A DNA stretch of 64,000 nucleotides, taken from an uncultured Roseobacter sp. (GTDB taxonomy: Bacteria; Pseudomonadota; Alphaproteobacteria; Rhodobacterales; Rhodobacteraceae). The position numbers and the translations under genes are program-made. Positions within the stretch are counted from its first letter, which is position 1. The number at the start of each line of letters is the position of its first letter. The notes under the pieces are model-generated. The model had not been told where the DNA came from. It did not search any database and saw only the letters and a list, made by a program, of their open reading frames with translations. This document shows, piece after piece, positions 28,895 to 37,133 of the stretch. The stretch covers positions 191,501 to 255,500 of the forward strand of contig CANKZM010000004.1 of assembly GCA_947488305.1 (NCBI GenBank). Direction: 5' to 3'.

Positions 28895-29455
28895 TCAAAA
28901 CCCCGGTATACATCCCGGGTAGCCGAACCCCCAACGCCAAGGCAGCCCGGAGCAGGGTGCGCCCCCGAACCTCACCGCGTTGTACATTGAATCTGCGATC
29001 AAGTCGTAGGCAAAACGCACCTGATTCTGAGACACGTCGTATCGCAGCGCCATGGCAGCGATCTCGGATTGTGTTGGGCTGGCAACGCATTGCCGCAACT
29101 CTTCATCTGCGGCAAGACGTGCGTCGAAACTCGTCTCGGCATCCTCGGCATCTCCCGCATTGTGATAGGCCCTGTCGTGCACCACACAACAGGCCTCCCA
29201 CGGCGGTGTCTCACCCTGCGCGACTTTGAAATCGGGAAAGATGTCTGCAACTATTCGCCAACTCCAGGACATGCCACCGCTGCAGCCATCGGATTCAAAG
29301 TCAGAAAGACTGGTTTCAGCATCGGTGGTGATCGCCATGAGTGATCGATGCGCGGGCATCTCAAACGTCCTCTGCATGCTCATCATTACGCCCTCGTCTT
29401 CGGCCCACACAGCAGTGGCGGCAACGCAGAGGACGAAGCCCGGGAGTCGTCTCAT
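28895..29455 (-). CDS. Secreted phospholipase A2-like protein
   Basis: A 186-residue exported protein with a signal peptide ending at VWA (about 18). It contains a calcium-loop-like DGCSGG (57-62) and the PLA2 catalytic pattern C89C90VVH93D94RAY97, the His-Asp dyad being intact. Six further cysteine or tryptophan-rich positions lie at the C-terminus, ending PWRWGFGYPGC. Prokaryotic group XIV PLA2 enzymes have the same calcium loop and HD motif but are usually shorter. It is the second gene of an operon with a glycerophosphodiester phosphodiesterase (4-base overlap), which fits phospholipid breakdown. Enzymatic activity is inferred. Confidence 0.65.
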   Translation of the reverse strand: MRRLPGFVLCVAATAVWAEDEGVMMSMQRTFEMPAHRSLMAITTDAETSLSDFESDGCSGGMSWSWRIVADIFPDFKVAQGETPPWEACCVVHDRAYHNAGDAEDAETSFDARLAADEELRQCVASPTQSEIAAMALRYDVSQNQVRFAYDLIADSMYNAVRFGGAPCSGLPWRWGFGYPGCIPGF

Positions 29456-31290
29456 ATCTCGTCTCCTTCCGGTGTGAAGTCGAAGGTCAGTCCGATCGTG
29501 TCCCCGGCCCGTAACAACAAACGTTCAGGCGTTGAAAGTGTCTCATAGTAGTCAATAACCTCACGGGCGAGCTTAGGCTCGTCGGTGATCAACCCGTCCA
29601 CGCCCACGGAAATCATCCGTGACATGGACACCGCATCATTGACTGTCCACGCATAGACATCCTTGCCCGCAGCCTCTGCGGCCGCGATTAGCCCCGGGGT
29701 TACCCTGCCCATGCTGACGGCAAGAAAGTCGCCCTCCAACCCCGCTAGATTACCGACGGCCGTCGCCGCAAGTACCCCTGTCCGCCAATCCGGTCTCAAC
29801 AGGCGCATCTTCTGGACAGCCGGATACTTCAGGGACATCGTGGCGATCTGATCTTCCATGCCTGCCTCTTCCACAAGCGCGATCACCCGGTTCTCCAAAT
29901 CCACATCATGGCCGTAGTATTTCAATTCGATCAACAGGTTGGAGCGATCCTTGACCGCAGCCAGTACATCCTTGAGCAATGGTGCCCGCTGGTCTGCGTA
30001 GACAGGGTCAAACCAGGAGCCGATGTCAATTTGAGCGACGTCCTCCATGGTAACGTCCCAGATTTTTGTGGGCACACCGGCGGATTTCATGAAGTCACTG
30101 TCATGCACAACAAGAACTTCACCGTCTGCTGTTTCCTGCACATCGATTTCAACCCAGTCCGCGCCGTCTTCGACAGCCTTGACCACTGCGGCCATCGTGT
30201 TTTCCGGGCGGCTTGCTGCCGCACCGCGATGCCCGATGACCTGCACATCTTCCACGCCGCCGACCCTGTTTGAGAGCGCACCGCTGATGGTCAGGCTTCC
30301 AACAGCGAGCACGATGGCCGCGATTGGCGCGGCAATGTACCTGGAAAGAGTGCGCGGCCTGTCAGCGTCCAGTCTGGCCGGTCTTGCTTCGAGACAGCGG
30401 TTGAACTCCTCATTGAGCAGATCAGCGAGCGCGCCGTTGGATACTGCATTCATCAATGCATTGAAAACGGTCCATATCAAAAGAAGGACGGCCGTCACCG
30501 CGAAAGCTAAAGACAGCCTGTTTGAGAAAAGTTGCGGCACCTCAGCAAGCAGGAAACCGAGAATGCTAACCAGTACAAAGGCAACCCCCAACCGAATGAG
30601 AAACCAGGCCAGCAGCCGACGCAGTAACGCGCCCCGGTGGCCTTCCATTTTTGCGCGGCTCAGCGCAAAGGCCCGCCCGGCTGGCTCAAGATCAAACAGA
30701 CAAAAATGGAGCGCAACAGCCCAGGCGGTCAGGCGCTCCAACAGCAGGATCACAAGCGCAATGCCGCATATCCCGCCGAACCCAACCGCCAACAAAAACG
30801 CCGGCGGGCGATTGGTCAGATAGAAATTGATGTCGTACTCCCGCAACAAATATGCGGCGGCAACTGCTGCGGCAGCGGCAAAAGGCAGAGCGATCATCAA
30901 CACTCTGACAACAAAATGCCCGCCAAAAACAATCAATCGAGGCAGGGTTTTACTCAGAAAACCAAGTGCTGCAACAAGCGATGGGATGATCCCTTTTGAT
31001 TGAGCCCGCAGCGCGCTGGTCATTACAGCCACATCGACCATGGCAGCCGCAATCACGAAAGACGCCACGAGCAAGGCGCCAAACGCGCCCATTGGCGTGA
31101 GCAGGAACTTTGCGATGTCCTGATCGGTGAGCGCGGATTGATCCGAGAAAGACAGTGTAAGGGCCAGCAGACCACCGATGAGCGGCACCAGAATCGCCAG
31201 CGTAATGAGCCGTACAAAAAGGTGGACGGATACCAAGGGAACCCACTGGCGAAGAGCTTCCTTGTAACTAATCAAAGCTTCATGAAGCAT
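29452..31290 (-). CDS. Membrane-bound glycerophosphodiester phosphodiesterase
   Basis: A 612-residue protein with two parts. Residues 1-335 form a multi-helix membrane domain of the GPDPase-membrane type (hydrophobic runs near 27-48, 68-92, 115-148, 165-187, 225-250, 262-282, 318-340). Residues 348-600 form the GDPD catalytic TIM barrel with H354R355GAAASRPENT, then EIDVQETADGEVLVVHDSD. It should cleave glycerophosphodiesters to glycerol-3-phosphate and alcohols, with the active site outside the membrane. Its downstream partner is a phospholipase-like secreted protein, so the pair could deacylate and then hydrolyse lipids. The gene stands first in that operon. Confidence 0.9.
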   Translation of the reverse strand: MLHEALISYKEALRQWVPLVSVHLFVRLITLAILVPLIGGLLALTLSFSDQSALTDQDIAKFLLTPMGAFGALLVASFVIAAAMVDVAVMTSALRAQSKGIIPSLVAALGFLSKTLPRLIVFGGHFVVRVLMIALPFAAAAAVAAAYLLREYDINFYLTNRPPAFLLAVGFGGICGIALVILLLERLTAWAVALHFCLFDLEPAGRAFALSRAKMEGHRGALLRRLLAWFLIRLGVAFVLVSILGFLLAEVPQLFSNRLSLAFAVTAVLLLIWTVFNALMNAVSNGALADLLNEEFNRCLEARPARLDADRPRTLSRYIAAPIAAIVLAVGSLTISGALSNRVGGVEDVQVIGHRGAAASRPENTMAAVVKAVEDGADWVEIDVQETADGEVLVVHDSDFMKSAGVPTKIWDVTMEDVAQIDIGSWFDPVYADQRAPLLKDVLAAVKDRSNLLIELKYYGHDVDLENRVIALVEEAGMEDQIATMSLKYPAVQKMRLLRPDWRTGVLAATAVGNLAGLEGDFLAVSMGRVTPGLIAAAEAAGKDVYAWTVNDAVSMSRMISVGVDGLITDEPKLAREVIDYYETLSTPERLLLRAGDTIGLTFDFTPEGDEI

Positions 31291-31386
31291 CGGCCCCGCC
31301 TTCCCTATGCCGCCTTGTCGATCAGCACAGCAGGAACGTGGGAAATATGCAAGTCTCCTAGACCTGCCGACAGAAAATATGCACGC

Positions 31387-31797
31387 CTAGATTTCCCGCG
31401 GATCTTTGGGTTTTCCGGGGCCGAATCGACGCAGGAAAGTTCCGTAAGAGAATCCGATATCATGGGTGTGGCACAGCTTTTGACCACTGGTTTCCGTATG
31501 CAGTGACAACCCCCCCCAGGAGATCTTCATGAAATAGCCATGCCGGCGCAAACGCGCATCAAGATCATCCCAGCTTTTGGCTTCTGCCAGATCGCGAAAC
31601 AAGAGATTTTGTAGCGCAAAAACAAGCCTTTCACTGGCCGGCGGCGGTCTTCTCTTCATCCCCTTTTTGCTGACCAGATGATCTGCGACAAGGCTCTCGA
31701 CCACTTGCGCAATGGTGTCTTCCTGCTCACTGGCCAAATCGTGAACCGCTCTCATCAGATCAGCAGGGAGTTGGAGGGTGACGGCACGCTTACTCAT
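31387..31797 (-). CDS. Ribbon-helix-helix-type protein, function unknown
   Basis: A 136-residue protein whose first 45 residues read as a ribbon-helix-helix DNA-binding unit: a beta start RAVTLQLPADLMRAVHDLA, then EDTIAQVVESLVADHL. The remaining 90 residues (FALQNLLFRDLAEAKSWDDL, then LRRHGYFMKISWGGLSLH and CHTHDIGFSYG) are not a family I recognise; the pattern resembles relaxase or MobC-adjacent proteins only loosely. It lies 36 bases after the SbtB-like gene on the same strand and may be co-transcribed with it. Confidence 0.6.
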   Translation of the reverse strand: MSKRAVTLQLPADLMRAVHDLASEQEDTIAQVVESLVADHLVSKKGMKRRPPPASERLVFALQNLLFRDLAEAKSWDDLDARLRRHGYFMKISWGGLSLHTETSGQKLCHTHDIGFSYGTFLRRFGPGKPKDPREI

Positions 31798-31812
31798 GAC
31801 GCGCAGATTTGC

Positions 31813-31827
31813 TTAAACTTGGTTTAC
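31813..31827. promoter_or_regulatory. CtrA-like half-palindromic site
   Basis: TTAA-N7-TTAC, one base off the CtrA consensus TTAA-N7-TTAA, in the 36-base gap before the RHH gene. A 15-base motif like this in AT-rich sequence can arise by chance. Confidence 0.25.
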
Positions 31828-31833
31828 AAATTG

Positions 31834-32145
31834 TTAAAATCGCTCTGCGCGCAACACTTCACAGTCAACTATTGTCACGACGCCGATGTGTTTTTCCACA
31901 ACAGCAAATGCAGCATCCAAAAGCGCATCCAAACGCTCTGGTCTGATAATGCAAACGACCTGAACCATACCGCTTGCGCGCCCGATCTCCCCCGACCGCA
32001 CCCAGTCGCCGGACCGTCCGGACCCGCCGAGGACAGGCAGAACAGTGTACCCCGTCACCGAGGCTTTGGTTAGCGCATCTGTAAGGCGCGACTGCATAAT
32101 CGCTTCGATCGTGATTTCTACACGCTTGGCTCGATGAGTTTTCAT
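31834..32145 (-). CDS. sbtB: SbtB-like PII-family signalling protein
   Basis: A 103-residue PII-superfamily protein. The T-loop region is GGSGRSGDWVRSGEIGR (40-56), and the end VDCEVLRAERF strongly recalls the C-terminus of cyanobacterial SbtB. The Tyr51 uridylylation site of GlnB is absent, as in SbtB, and there is no C-terminal redox R-loop with CGPEGC. SbtB binds adenine nucleotides including cAMP and docks on SbtA to close bicarbonate uptake. The gene lies 3 bases after sbtA, so stoichiometric expression with the transporter is likely. Confidence 0.85.
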   Translation of the reverse strand: MKTHRAKRVEITIEAIMQSRLTDALTKASVTGYTVLPVLGGSGRSGDWVRSGEIGRASGMVQVVCIIRPERLDALLDAAFAVVEKHIGVVTIVDCEVLRAERF

Positions 32146-32148
32146 ATA

Positions 32149-33126
32149 TCAGGCTCCTGTCAGGGCTGCGGAGACTGCCACGTAAAGCGGTATCCCCAAC
32201 GTAAGGTTGAAAGGAAACGTAACGCCCAGCGAAAGTGTAAGATAGATTGAGGGGTTGGCCTCGGGCAATGCGACCCGCATTGCAGCAGGTACGGCGATAT
32301 AGGAAGCAGAGGCTGACAAGACCATCAACAACGCAACACCCCCTGTCGACAGACCCAATGCGAGGCCAAAAATCACACCAAGGCTACTACCAATGATCGG
32401 CATCAGCAGGCCGAACGCAAGGACCCCGGGGCTCAAAGCGCCGCTGCGTCCTCGCAGCCCCCGCCCGGCAACAAGGCCCATGTCCAGCAAGAACAGACAT
32501 AAGACACCTTTGAAGGGTGCGACAATAAAACTGGAGATTTCCGCCAGCCCTTCTTCCCCTGTGACCCAGCCAATGAAAAAGGACCCGACAAGCAGGACAA
32601 TCGATCCGTTGAGCAGGATTTCACGCCACAGGTGGCTGTCCATACGGCGCCCGTCGCCGCCCCGTGAAATCAGCCAGAGCGCCGATAGAATCGCCGGAGC
32701 CTCCATGGCGGCTGCAACTGCGACCATGTACCCTTCGGATGCAATACCGCTGCTTTGCAGCACAGATGTCGCGGCCACGAAAGTGACGATGGAAATTGAT
32801 CCATAATGCGCCGCGACTGCCGCAGCATCTAACCGGCTCAGCCCTGTCATGACCTTGAGCAGCGCAAATGCAATAAGCGGTAGTCCGGCTGAAAGGATGA
32901 TCCCCGCAAGCAGCGTCAACCCGAGCTTTGCGTCTATCCCGTGGGCTGCAACGCTCACCCCGCCTTTGAACCCAATCGCAAAGAGCAGATAAATTGAAAG
33001 TGCCTTGGCTGCCGCTTCCGGTACGCTGAGGTCGGATCGCGCCAGTGACGCGGCAACGCCGAGTGCAAAGGAGAGAATGATAGGCGACAGAAGATTGCTG
33101 GCCGCCAACGACAAAATCTGATCCAC
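32149..33126 (-). CDS. sbtA: Sodium-dependent bicarbonate transporter SbtA
   Basis: A 325-residue inner-membrane permease with about ten hydrophobic segments in two related halves. Typical SbtA parts are AAHYGSISIVTFVAA near residues 104-118, the polar middle loop RGLRGRSGALS, SASASYIAVPAAMRVALPEA and the C-terminal SIYLTLSLGVTFPFNLTLG. It should import bicarbonate with sodium. It sits between a beta carbonic anhydrase gene and an SbtB-like gene, a layout that makes substrate assignment strong. Confidence 0.93.
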   Translation of the reverse strand: MDQILSLAASNLLSPIILSFALGVAASLARSDLSVPEAAAKALSIYLLFAIGFKGGVSVAAHGIDAKLGLTLLAGIILSAGLPLIAFALLKVMTGLSRLDAAAVAAHYGSISIVTFVAATSVLQSSGIASEGYMVAVAAAMEAPAILSALWLISRGGDGRRMDSHLWREILLNGSIVLLVGSFFIGWVTGEEGLAEISSFIVAPFKGVLCLFLLDMGLVAGRGLRGRSGALSPGVLAFGLLMPIIGSSLGVIFGLALGLSTGGVALLMVLSASASYIAVPAAMRVALPEANPSIYLTLSLGVTFPFNLTLGIPLYVAVSAALTGA

Positions 33127-33196
33127 ACGCGCCTCCAGTAAGGTTCAGAGGCGTTTAGGCGGCTTTGAACCTGCTATCAAGTCGCAAAGAAGCCGG

Positions 33197-33847
33197 TTAG
33201 ACCGGGTGAAATGCCTGATCGCGCGCGTCAAAGAACTCAAGCCCGCCTTCACCGATATCGGTCCAGAGGCCGTGCAGCGTCAGCTTCCCGCCTGTGACCC
33301 GCGATTTGACGAAGGGAAAGCTCATCAGATTCTGCAAGCTCACCAGCACGGATTGTTTCTCGAGAGCCTGGGCCTGAACTTGCGGGTCGTTTTCGGCGGC
33401 CACAAGTGGGTAGCTTGGTTTGAGGATATCGAGCCAGCGGCCAATGAAACTGGTTTTCTCTTCAAGGTCCGGAGCGTTGCCCTGACACATGTCGATACAG
33501 CCTTTGACGCCGCCACAACCGGAATGACCTATCACAATTACATGAGCGACGTTCAACATTGTCACTGCATATTCCACCGCTGCAGATGTACCGTGCGGAT
33601 CACCGTCCGGTTCATAAGGCGGTACCAGGCTGGCAATATTGCGATGGATGAACAGCTCACCTTCGTCGGCACCGAAAATGGAGCTGGCATGCACGCGACT
33701 GTCACAACATGAGATGATCATCGCCCGTGGATGCTGGCCGCCATGCGCTAGATGGCGATACCATGATTGGTTTTCTTCGTACCCGGTGGCCTTCCAACCG
33801 TGATAGCGCTGTACCAGGTATCCTGGGAGCGGCTTGGCCTGTTCCAT
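33197..33847 (-). CDS. can: Beta-class carbonic anhydrase
   Basis: Interconverts CO2 and bicarbonate in the cytoplasm. At 216 residues the protein has the zinc ligands in C47CDSR51 and HSGCGG, and the HRNIASLVPPYEPDGDPHGT segment typical of the family. It is first in the can-sbtA-sbtB operon, with 70 bases before sbtA. Together they could feed bicarbonate to anaplerotic carboxylases such as those depending on biotin. It is divergent from the HPt-like gene across 147 bases. Confidence 0.95.
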   Translation of the reverse strand: MEQAKPLPGYLVQRYHGWKATGYEENQSWYRHLAHGGQHPRAMIISCCDSRVHASSIFGADEGELFIHRNIASLVPPYEPDGDPHGTSAAVEYAVTMLNVAHVIVIGHSGCGGVKGCIDMCQGNAPDLEEKTSFIGRWLDILKPSYPLVAAENDPQVQAQALEKQSVLVSLQNLMSFPFVKSRVTGGKLTLHGLWTDIGEGGLEFFDARDQAFHPV

Positions 33848-33994
33848 ATTAGTCTTCTTTCACACACACTGAGCGGTCAGAATAGACGCAAATTATCTAG
33901 AATTCGAGCGTAAAGATCTGACAGTCTCAACCCTTTGGTCAGGAATTTCACGCATGTTGCATCTGAGCCGTGGGGGCGAAAGAGGGTGAGTACA

Positions 33995-34375
33995 ATGGAT
34001 CATGTCCTGAAAATCAGGCTGAAAGAAACCGTGCATGTCGATCAGGACAAGCTGGGCGCGCTATATGCCGAGTTGGGCGAAGCTGGCGCCGAAGACGTGG
34101 TTTGTCGCGCGATGGAGGAATTGGCCTTACGTTTATCGCACTGCAGCAGGTTGCATCGTGCCGGTCAGTGGGACGAGTTACGCAAATGCGCGCGGTCGCT
34201 GATCGCGATCTCTGAACAGATCGGCATGCTGGTGCTGGCACGCGTGGCGCATGATGTTCTTGAGTCGCTGGACGCATATGACGTACCAGCGGTTGCGGCA
34301 ACGCTGGCACGGCTGTTGCGTATCGGCGAGCAGTCCTTGACGGCGATCTGGGATCTGCAGGACATCACCATCTGA
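33995..34375 (+). CDS. Small helical protein resembling an HPt domain without its histidine
   Basis: A 126-residue, almost all-helical protein. The central part, LRKCARSLIAISEQIGM followed by LARVAHDVLESL, matches the helix pattern of histidine phosphotransfer domains where AHSLKGS carries the phosphorylated His; here the position is Arg (ARSLIA). The ATG at 33995 has GAGGG eight bases upstream; GTG 33986 and TTG 33935 are in-frame alternatives. It precedes the M17 aminopeptidase by 63 bases. The function is unknown. Confidence 0.6.
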   Translation: MDHVLKIRLKETVHVDQDKLGALYAELGEAGAEDVVCRAMEELALRLSHCSRLHRAGQWDELRKCARSLIAISEQIGMLVLARVAHDVLESLDAYDVPAVAATLARLLRIGEQSLTAIWDLQDITI

Positions 34376-34438
34376 TAACTTGCACCGCGCGGCGAACGGG
34401 TTAGGGTCACGGGAACAAAGCTTGGAAAGGCGGCTCCC

Positions 34439-35821
34439 ATGACATCTCCATTTGCCGAACCGTCAGATCGTGCATCCCCGCTGCAAATCATCGAACAAGA
34501 CGCATTAGACGACTGGTGCGCATCGCAATCGCCCCACGTGAGCGGATGGGTAAAATCCAACGATTTTTCTGCTCGACTCGGGCAAGCTTTGCTTGTGCCC
34601 GACGAAAACGGTGCGCCTTCGTCGGCCTTGGCGGGCTATGGAACCGAAGCAACGCGCGCGCGGGGCCGGTTTCACCTCGCAGCAGCCGCAAGCAAGCTCC
34701 CAAAGGGGGATTATCGGATCGTTTCAGGTCTGCCGAAAGAGCGGGCCGAGAATGAAGCCCTTGGATGGGTGCTCGCCGGGTACAGGTTTGACCGCTATAG
34801 TGAGACAGGTAAGATGGGCGCACGACTGGTCTGTCCCGATGGCGTCGACCCAGCGCATGTTGCGGCGATTGCAGCGGGGGAGACCCTTACCCGCGACCTG
34901 ATCAATACACCCGCAAATGATATGGGCCCAGATGAACTCGAAGAAGCCGCGCGTGATCTCGCGAAGGCACATGGAGCAGACTTCAGCGTTATCGCGTCCA
35001 CAGAATTGTTGGATCAGAACTTCCCGCTTATCCATACCGTTGGCCGCGCGGCGGATCGCGCCCCCCGGTTGATCGATATGCGCTGGGGACAGTCCGGTCC
35101 GAAGGTGACACTTGTGGGCAAGGGAGTTTGCTTTGACACAGGTGGGCTGAACCTCAAACCCGGCGCCTCCATGGGCCTGATGAAAAAGGACATGGGTGGG
35201 GCGGCCAATGTGCTTGGCCTCGCGCATATGCTGATGCAAACGGGTCAGAAAATTCAACTTCGCGTGTTGATCCCAGCTGTTGAAAACGCGGTATCGGGGA
35301 ATGCCTTTCGGCCGGGCGATATCTTGCCATCTCGCAAGGGCCTTACGGTAGAGATTAACAACACGGATGCCGAGGGCCGCCTTGTACTGGCCGATGCTCT
35401 TGCCTACGCGCAGGAGGATAATCCTGATCTGATCATTTCAATGGCCACTTTGACCGGTGCTGCTCGGGTCGCGGTTGGTCCTGATCTCGCCCCTTATTAT
35501 TGCGACCGCGCGTCGTTTGTTCAGCTGTTGGAAGACTCGGCCCAGAAGTCTTGGGATCCTGTTTGGCGCATGCCCTTTCACACCCCCTACGAAGCAATGA
35601 TCGAACCGGGGATCGCGGATCTGGACAATGCGCCAAAGGGCGGCTTTGCCGGGTCCATCACGGCCGCGCTGTTTCTGCGGCGCTTTGTGGGTGAAAGCCC
35701 CTATGCACATTTCGACATATACGGGTGGAACCCTGCCGATGCGCCGGGTCGACCAAAAGGCGGCGTCGGCCAGGCTACACGTGCCTTGCTGGACACTTTG
35801 AGCCGATATCAACCCTCATGA
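34439..35821 (+). CDS. Leucyl aminopeptidase family (M17) protein
   Basis: Cytosolic two-metal aminopeptidase of 460 residues. The signature NTDAEGRLVLADAL, the metal lysine region VGKGVCFDTGGLNLKP and KKDMGGAANVLG are all present, so the active site is complete. The N-terminal domain (1-160) is divergent as usual. The stop overlaps the start of the NlpC/P60 gene as ATGA, an arrangement common in alphaproteobacteria that suggests joint work on cell-wall peptides. Confidence 0.93.
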   Translation: MTSPFAEPSDRASPLQIIEQDALDDWCASQSPHVSGWVKSNDFSARLGQALLVPDENGAPSSALAGYGTEATRARGRFHLAAAASKLPKGDYRIVSGLPKERAENEALGWVLAGYRFDRYSETGKMGARLVCPDGVDPAHVAAIAAGETLTRDLINTPANDMGPDELEEAARDLAKAHGADFSVIASTELLDQNFPLIHTVGRAADRAPRLIDMRWGQSGPKVTLVGKGVCFDTGGLNLKPGASMGLMKKDMGGAANVLGLAHMLMQTGQKIQLRVLIPAVENAVSGNAFRPGDILPSRKGLTVEINNTDAEGRLVLADALAYAQEDNPDLIISMATLTGAARVAVGPDLAPYYCDRASFVQLLEDSAQKSWDPVWRMPFHTPYEAMIEPGIADLDNAPKGGFAGSITAALFLRRFVGESPYAHFDIYGWNPADAPGRPKGGVGQATRALLDTLSRYQPS

Positions 35822-36609
35822 CTGACCCGCGCACTTCTCCCCCTGAAGCTCAAATCGTGATGGAGGAAGCCGCTCGGATTTCCGAGCCTGTTGTGAATCT
35901 GACACGAAGCGCTGATGGTCCACGTGACAGGCAGCTGCTTTTCGGCGATACCGTCACAATCCTCAATCGCACTGACACGCATTGCCTGGTCCGGTCAAAC
36001 AAGGACGGCTATTGCGGTTATGTTGCGGCCCCTTCTGTGACGTCTCCGGTCACCGCCACGCATAAGGTGACCGTCCGCGCCACCCATGCCTATAGCGACG
36101 CAGATATCAAGTCACCGGACCTGACAGCACTCAGCTTTGGAAGCAACCTCGCCGCATTATCCGAAACCGCAACCTTCATCGAAACGGACCTAGGCTTCAT
36201 CCCCCGCCAGCATCTGCATCCGGTGGACGCATTCGCGACCGATCCGGTAGCGGTAGCGGAGTTGTTTCTTGGCACAGCGTACCTTTGGGGAGGCAATTCC
36301 TTCATGGGCATCGACTGCTCAGGCCTTGTTCAGGCAGCTTTTCTCGCTTGCGGAACAGCCTGCCCGGGCGATAGCGACCAGCAGACCAATGAACTGGGCG
36401 AGGCGCTGCACCCTGAAGCGGCCTTCGAACGCAATGATCTGGTTTTCTGGAAGGGTCACGTTGCCCTTGTGGCAGATGCGGCAACGTTCATTCATGCAAA
36501 CGCTGGTCACATGGCAACTGTTTTTGAGCCAATTGAAGATGCGTTGGCACGCATTGAAGCGCAGGGGAGCGGGACGCCGACTGTTCGCAGACGTGTCATG
36601 TTACGCTAG
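35818..36609 (+). CDS. NlpC/P60 cysteine peptidase
   Basis: A 263-residue peptidase predicted to cleave gamma-D-Glu-diaminopimelate bonds of peptidoglycan peptides. Two SH3-like repeats fill residues 20-145, then the catalytic domain with Cys in GGNSFMGIDCSGLVQ, His in KGHVALV and the polar residue region FIHANAG. There is no signal peptide, fitting a role in recycling imported muropeptides with the overlapping aminopeptidase. The start is the ATG overlapping the aminopeptidase stop; a longer frame from 35725 would only read through that gene. Confidence 0.9.
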   Translation: MTDPRTSPPEAQIVMEEAARISEPVVNLTRSADGPRDRQLLFGDTVTILNRTDTHCLVRSNKDGYCGYVAAPSVTSPVTATHKVTVRATHAYSDADIKSPDLTALSFGSNLAALSETATFIETDLGFIPRQHLHPVDAFATDPVAVAELFLGTAYLWGGNSFMGIDCSGLVQAAFLACGTACPGDSDQQTNELGEALHPEAAFERNDLVFWKGHVALVADAATFIHANAGHMATVFEPIEDALARIEAQGSGTPTVRRRVMLR

Positions 36610-36624
36610 ACTGGTCGCAAAACC

Positions 36625-36972
36625 CTATTCAACGGCGCGGATCAGTTTACGCTCCAGTACCCGCAGGACTGTCTTCAAGTCGTGACCGCGCCTCATGATG
36701 CGTCCGTCCATACCGACAACAGCGTACATTCCTTGTTTGTCGCGAAGCTTCGGTCGCTTTTCGATCCGGTAGAGCGGCGTTTCGGCAGTGCGTCGAAACA
36801 CGGAGAAAACAGCAACCTCGCGCAAACACGAAATACCGTAGTCTCGCCACTCGCCAGCAGCGACAAAGCGTCCATAGAGCGATAGGATTACAGAAAGCTC
36901 GGTACGGTGGAAGGCGACTTGCGTCGGCGGCAACGGGTGGAGGTTGTCTGTCGGCGGCACCTGATAATTCAT
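36625..36972 (-). CDS. DUF2794 protein
   Basis: A 115-residue protein of a small family found in alphaproteobacteria, with the landmark segment RTELSVILSLYGRFVAAGEW followed by DYGI and basic RIEKRPKLR. Function unknown. I used the ATG at 36972 (MNYQVPPTDNL); a TTG at 37002 in frame would add ten residues. It is convergent with the NlpC/P60 gene and about 160 bases away from the TetR gene on the same strand. Confidence 0.8.
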   Translation of the reverse strand: MNYQVPPTDNLHPLPPTQVAFHRTELSVILSLYGRFVAAGEWRDYGISCLREVAVFSVFRRTAETPLYRIEKRPKLRDKQGMYAVVGMDGRIMRRGHDLKTVLRVLERKLIRAVE

Positions 36973-37133
36973 ATGACCAGAGTTGCGCCGATCCAGCCGC
37001 AAATCAAGCCTTAAGGATGGGTGCTTGTTCAGGATATCTTTGATGACGTCGCGTTTTCATAGCGACAATCGACTCATGGATAGATTTGGTCGAAATCGAA
37101 CAGGGGCAGACCCGTCTTTTGCTGGTATTCCGA

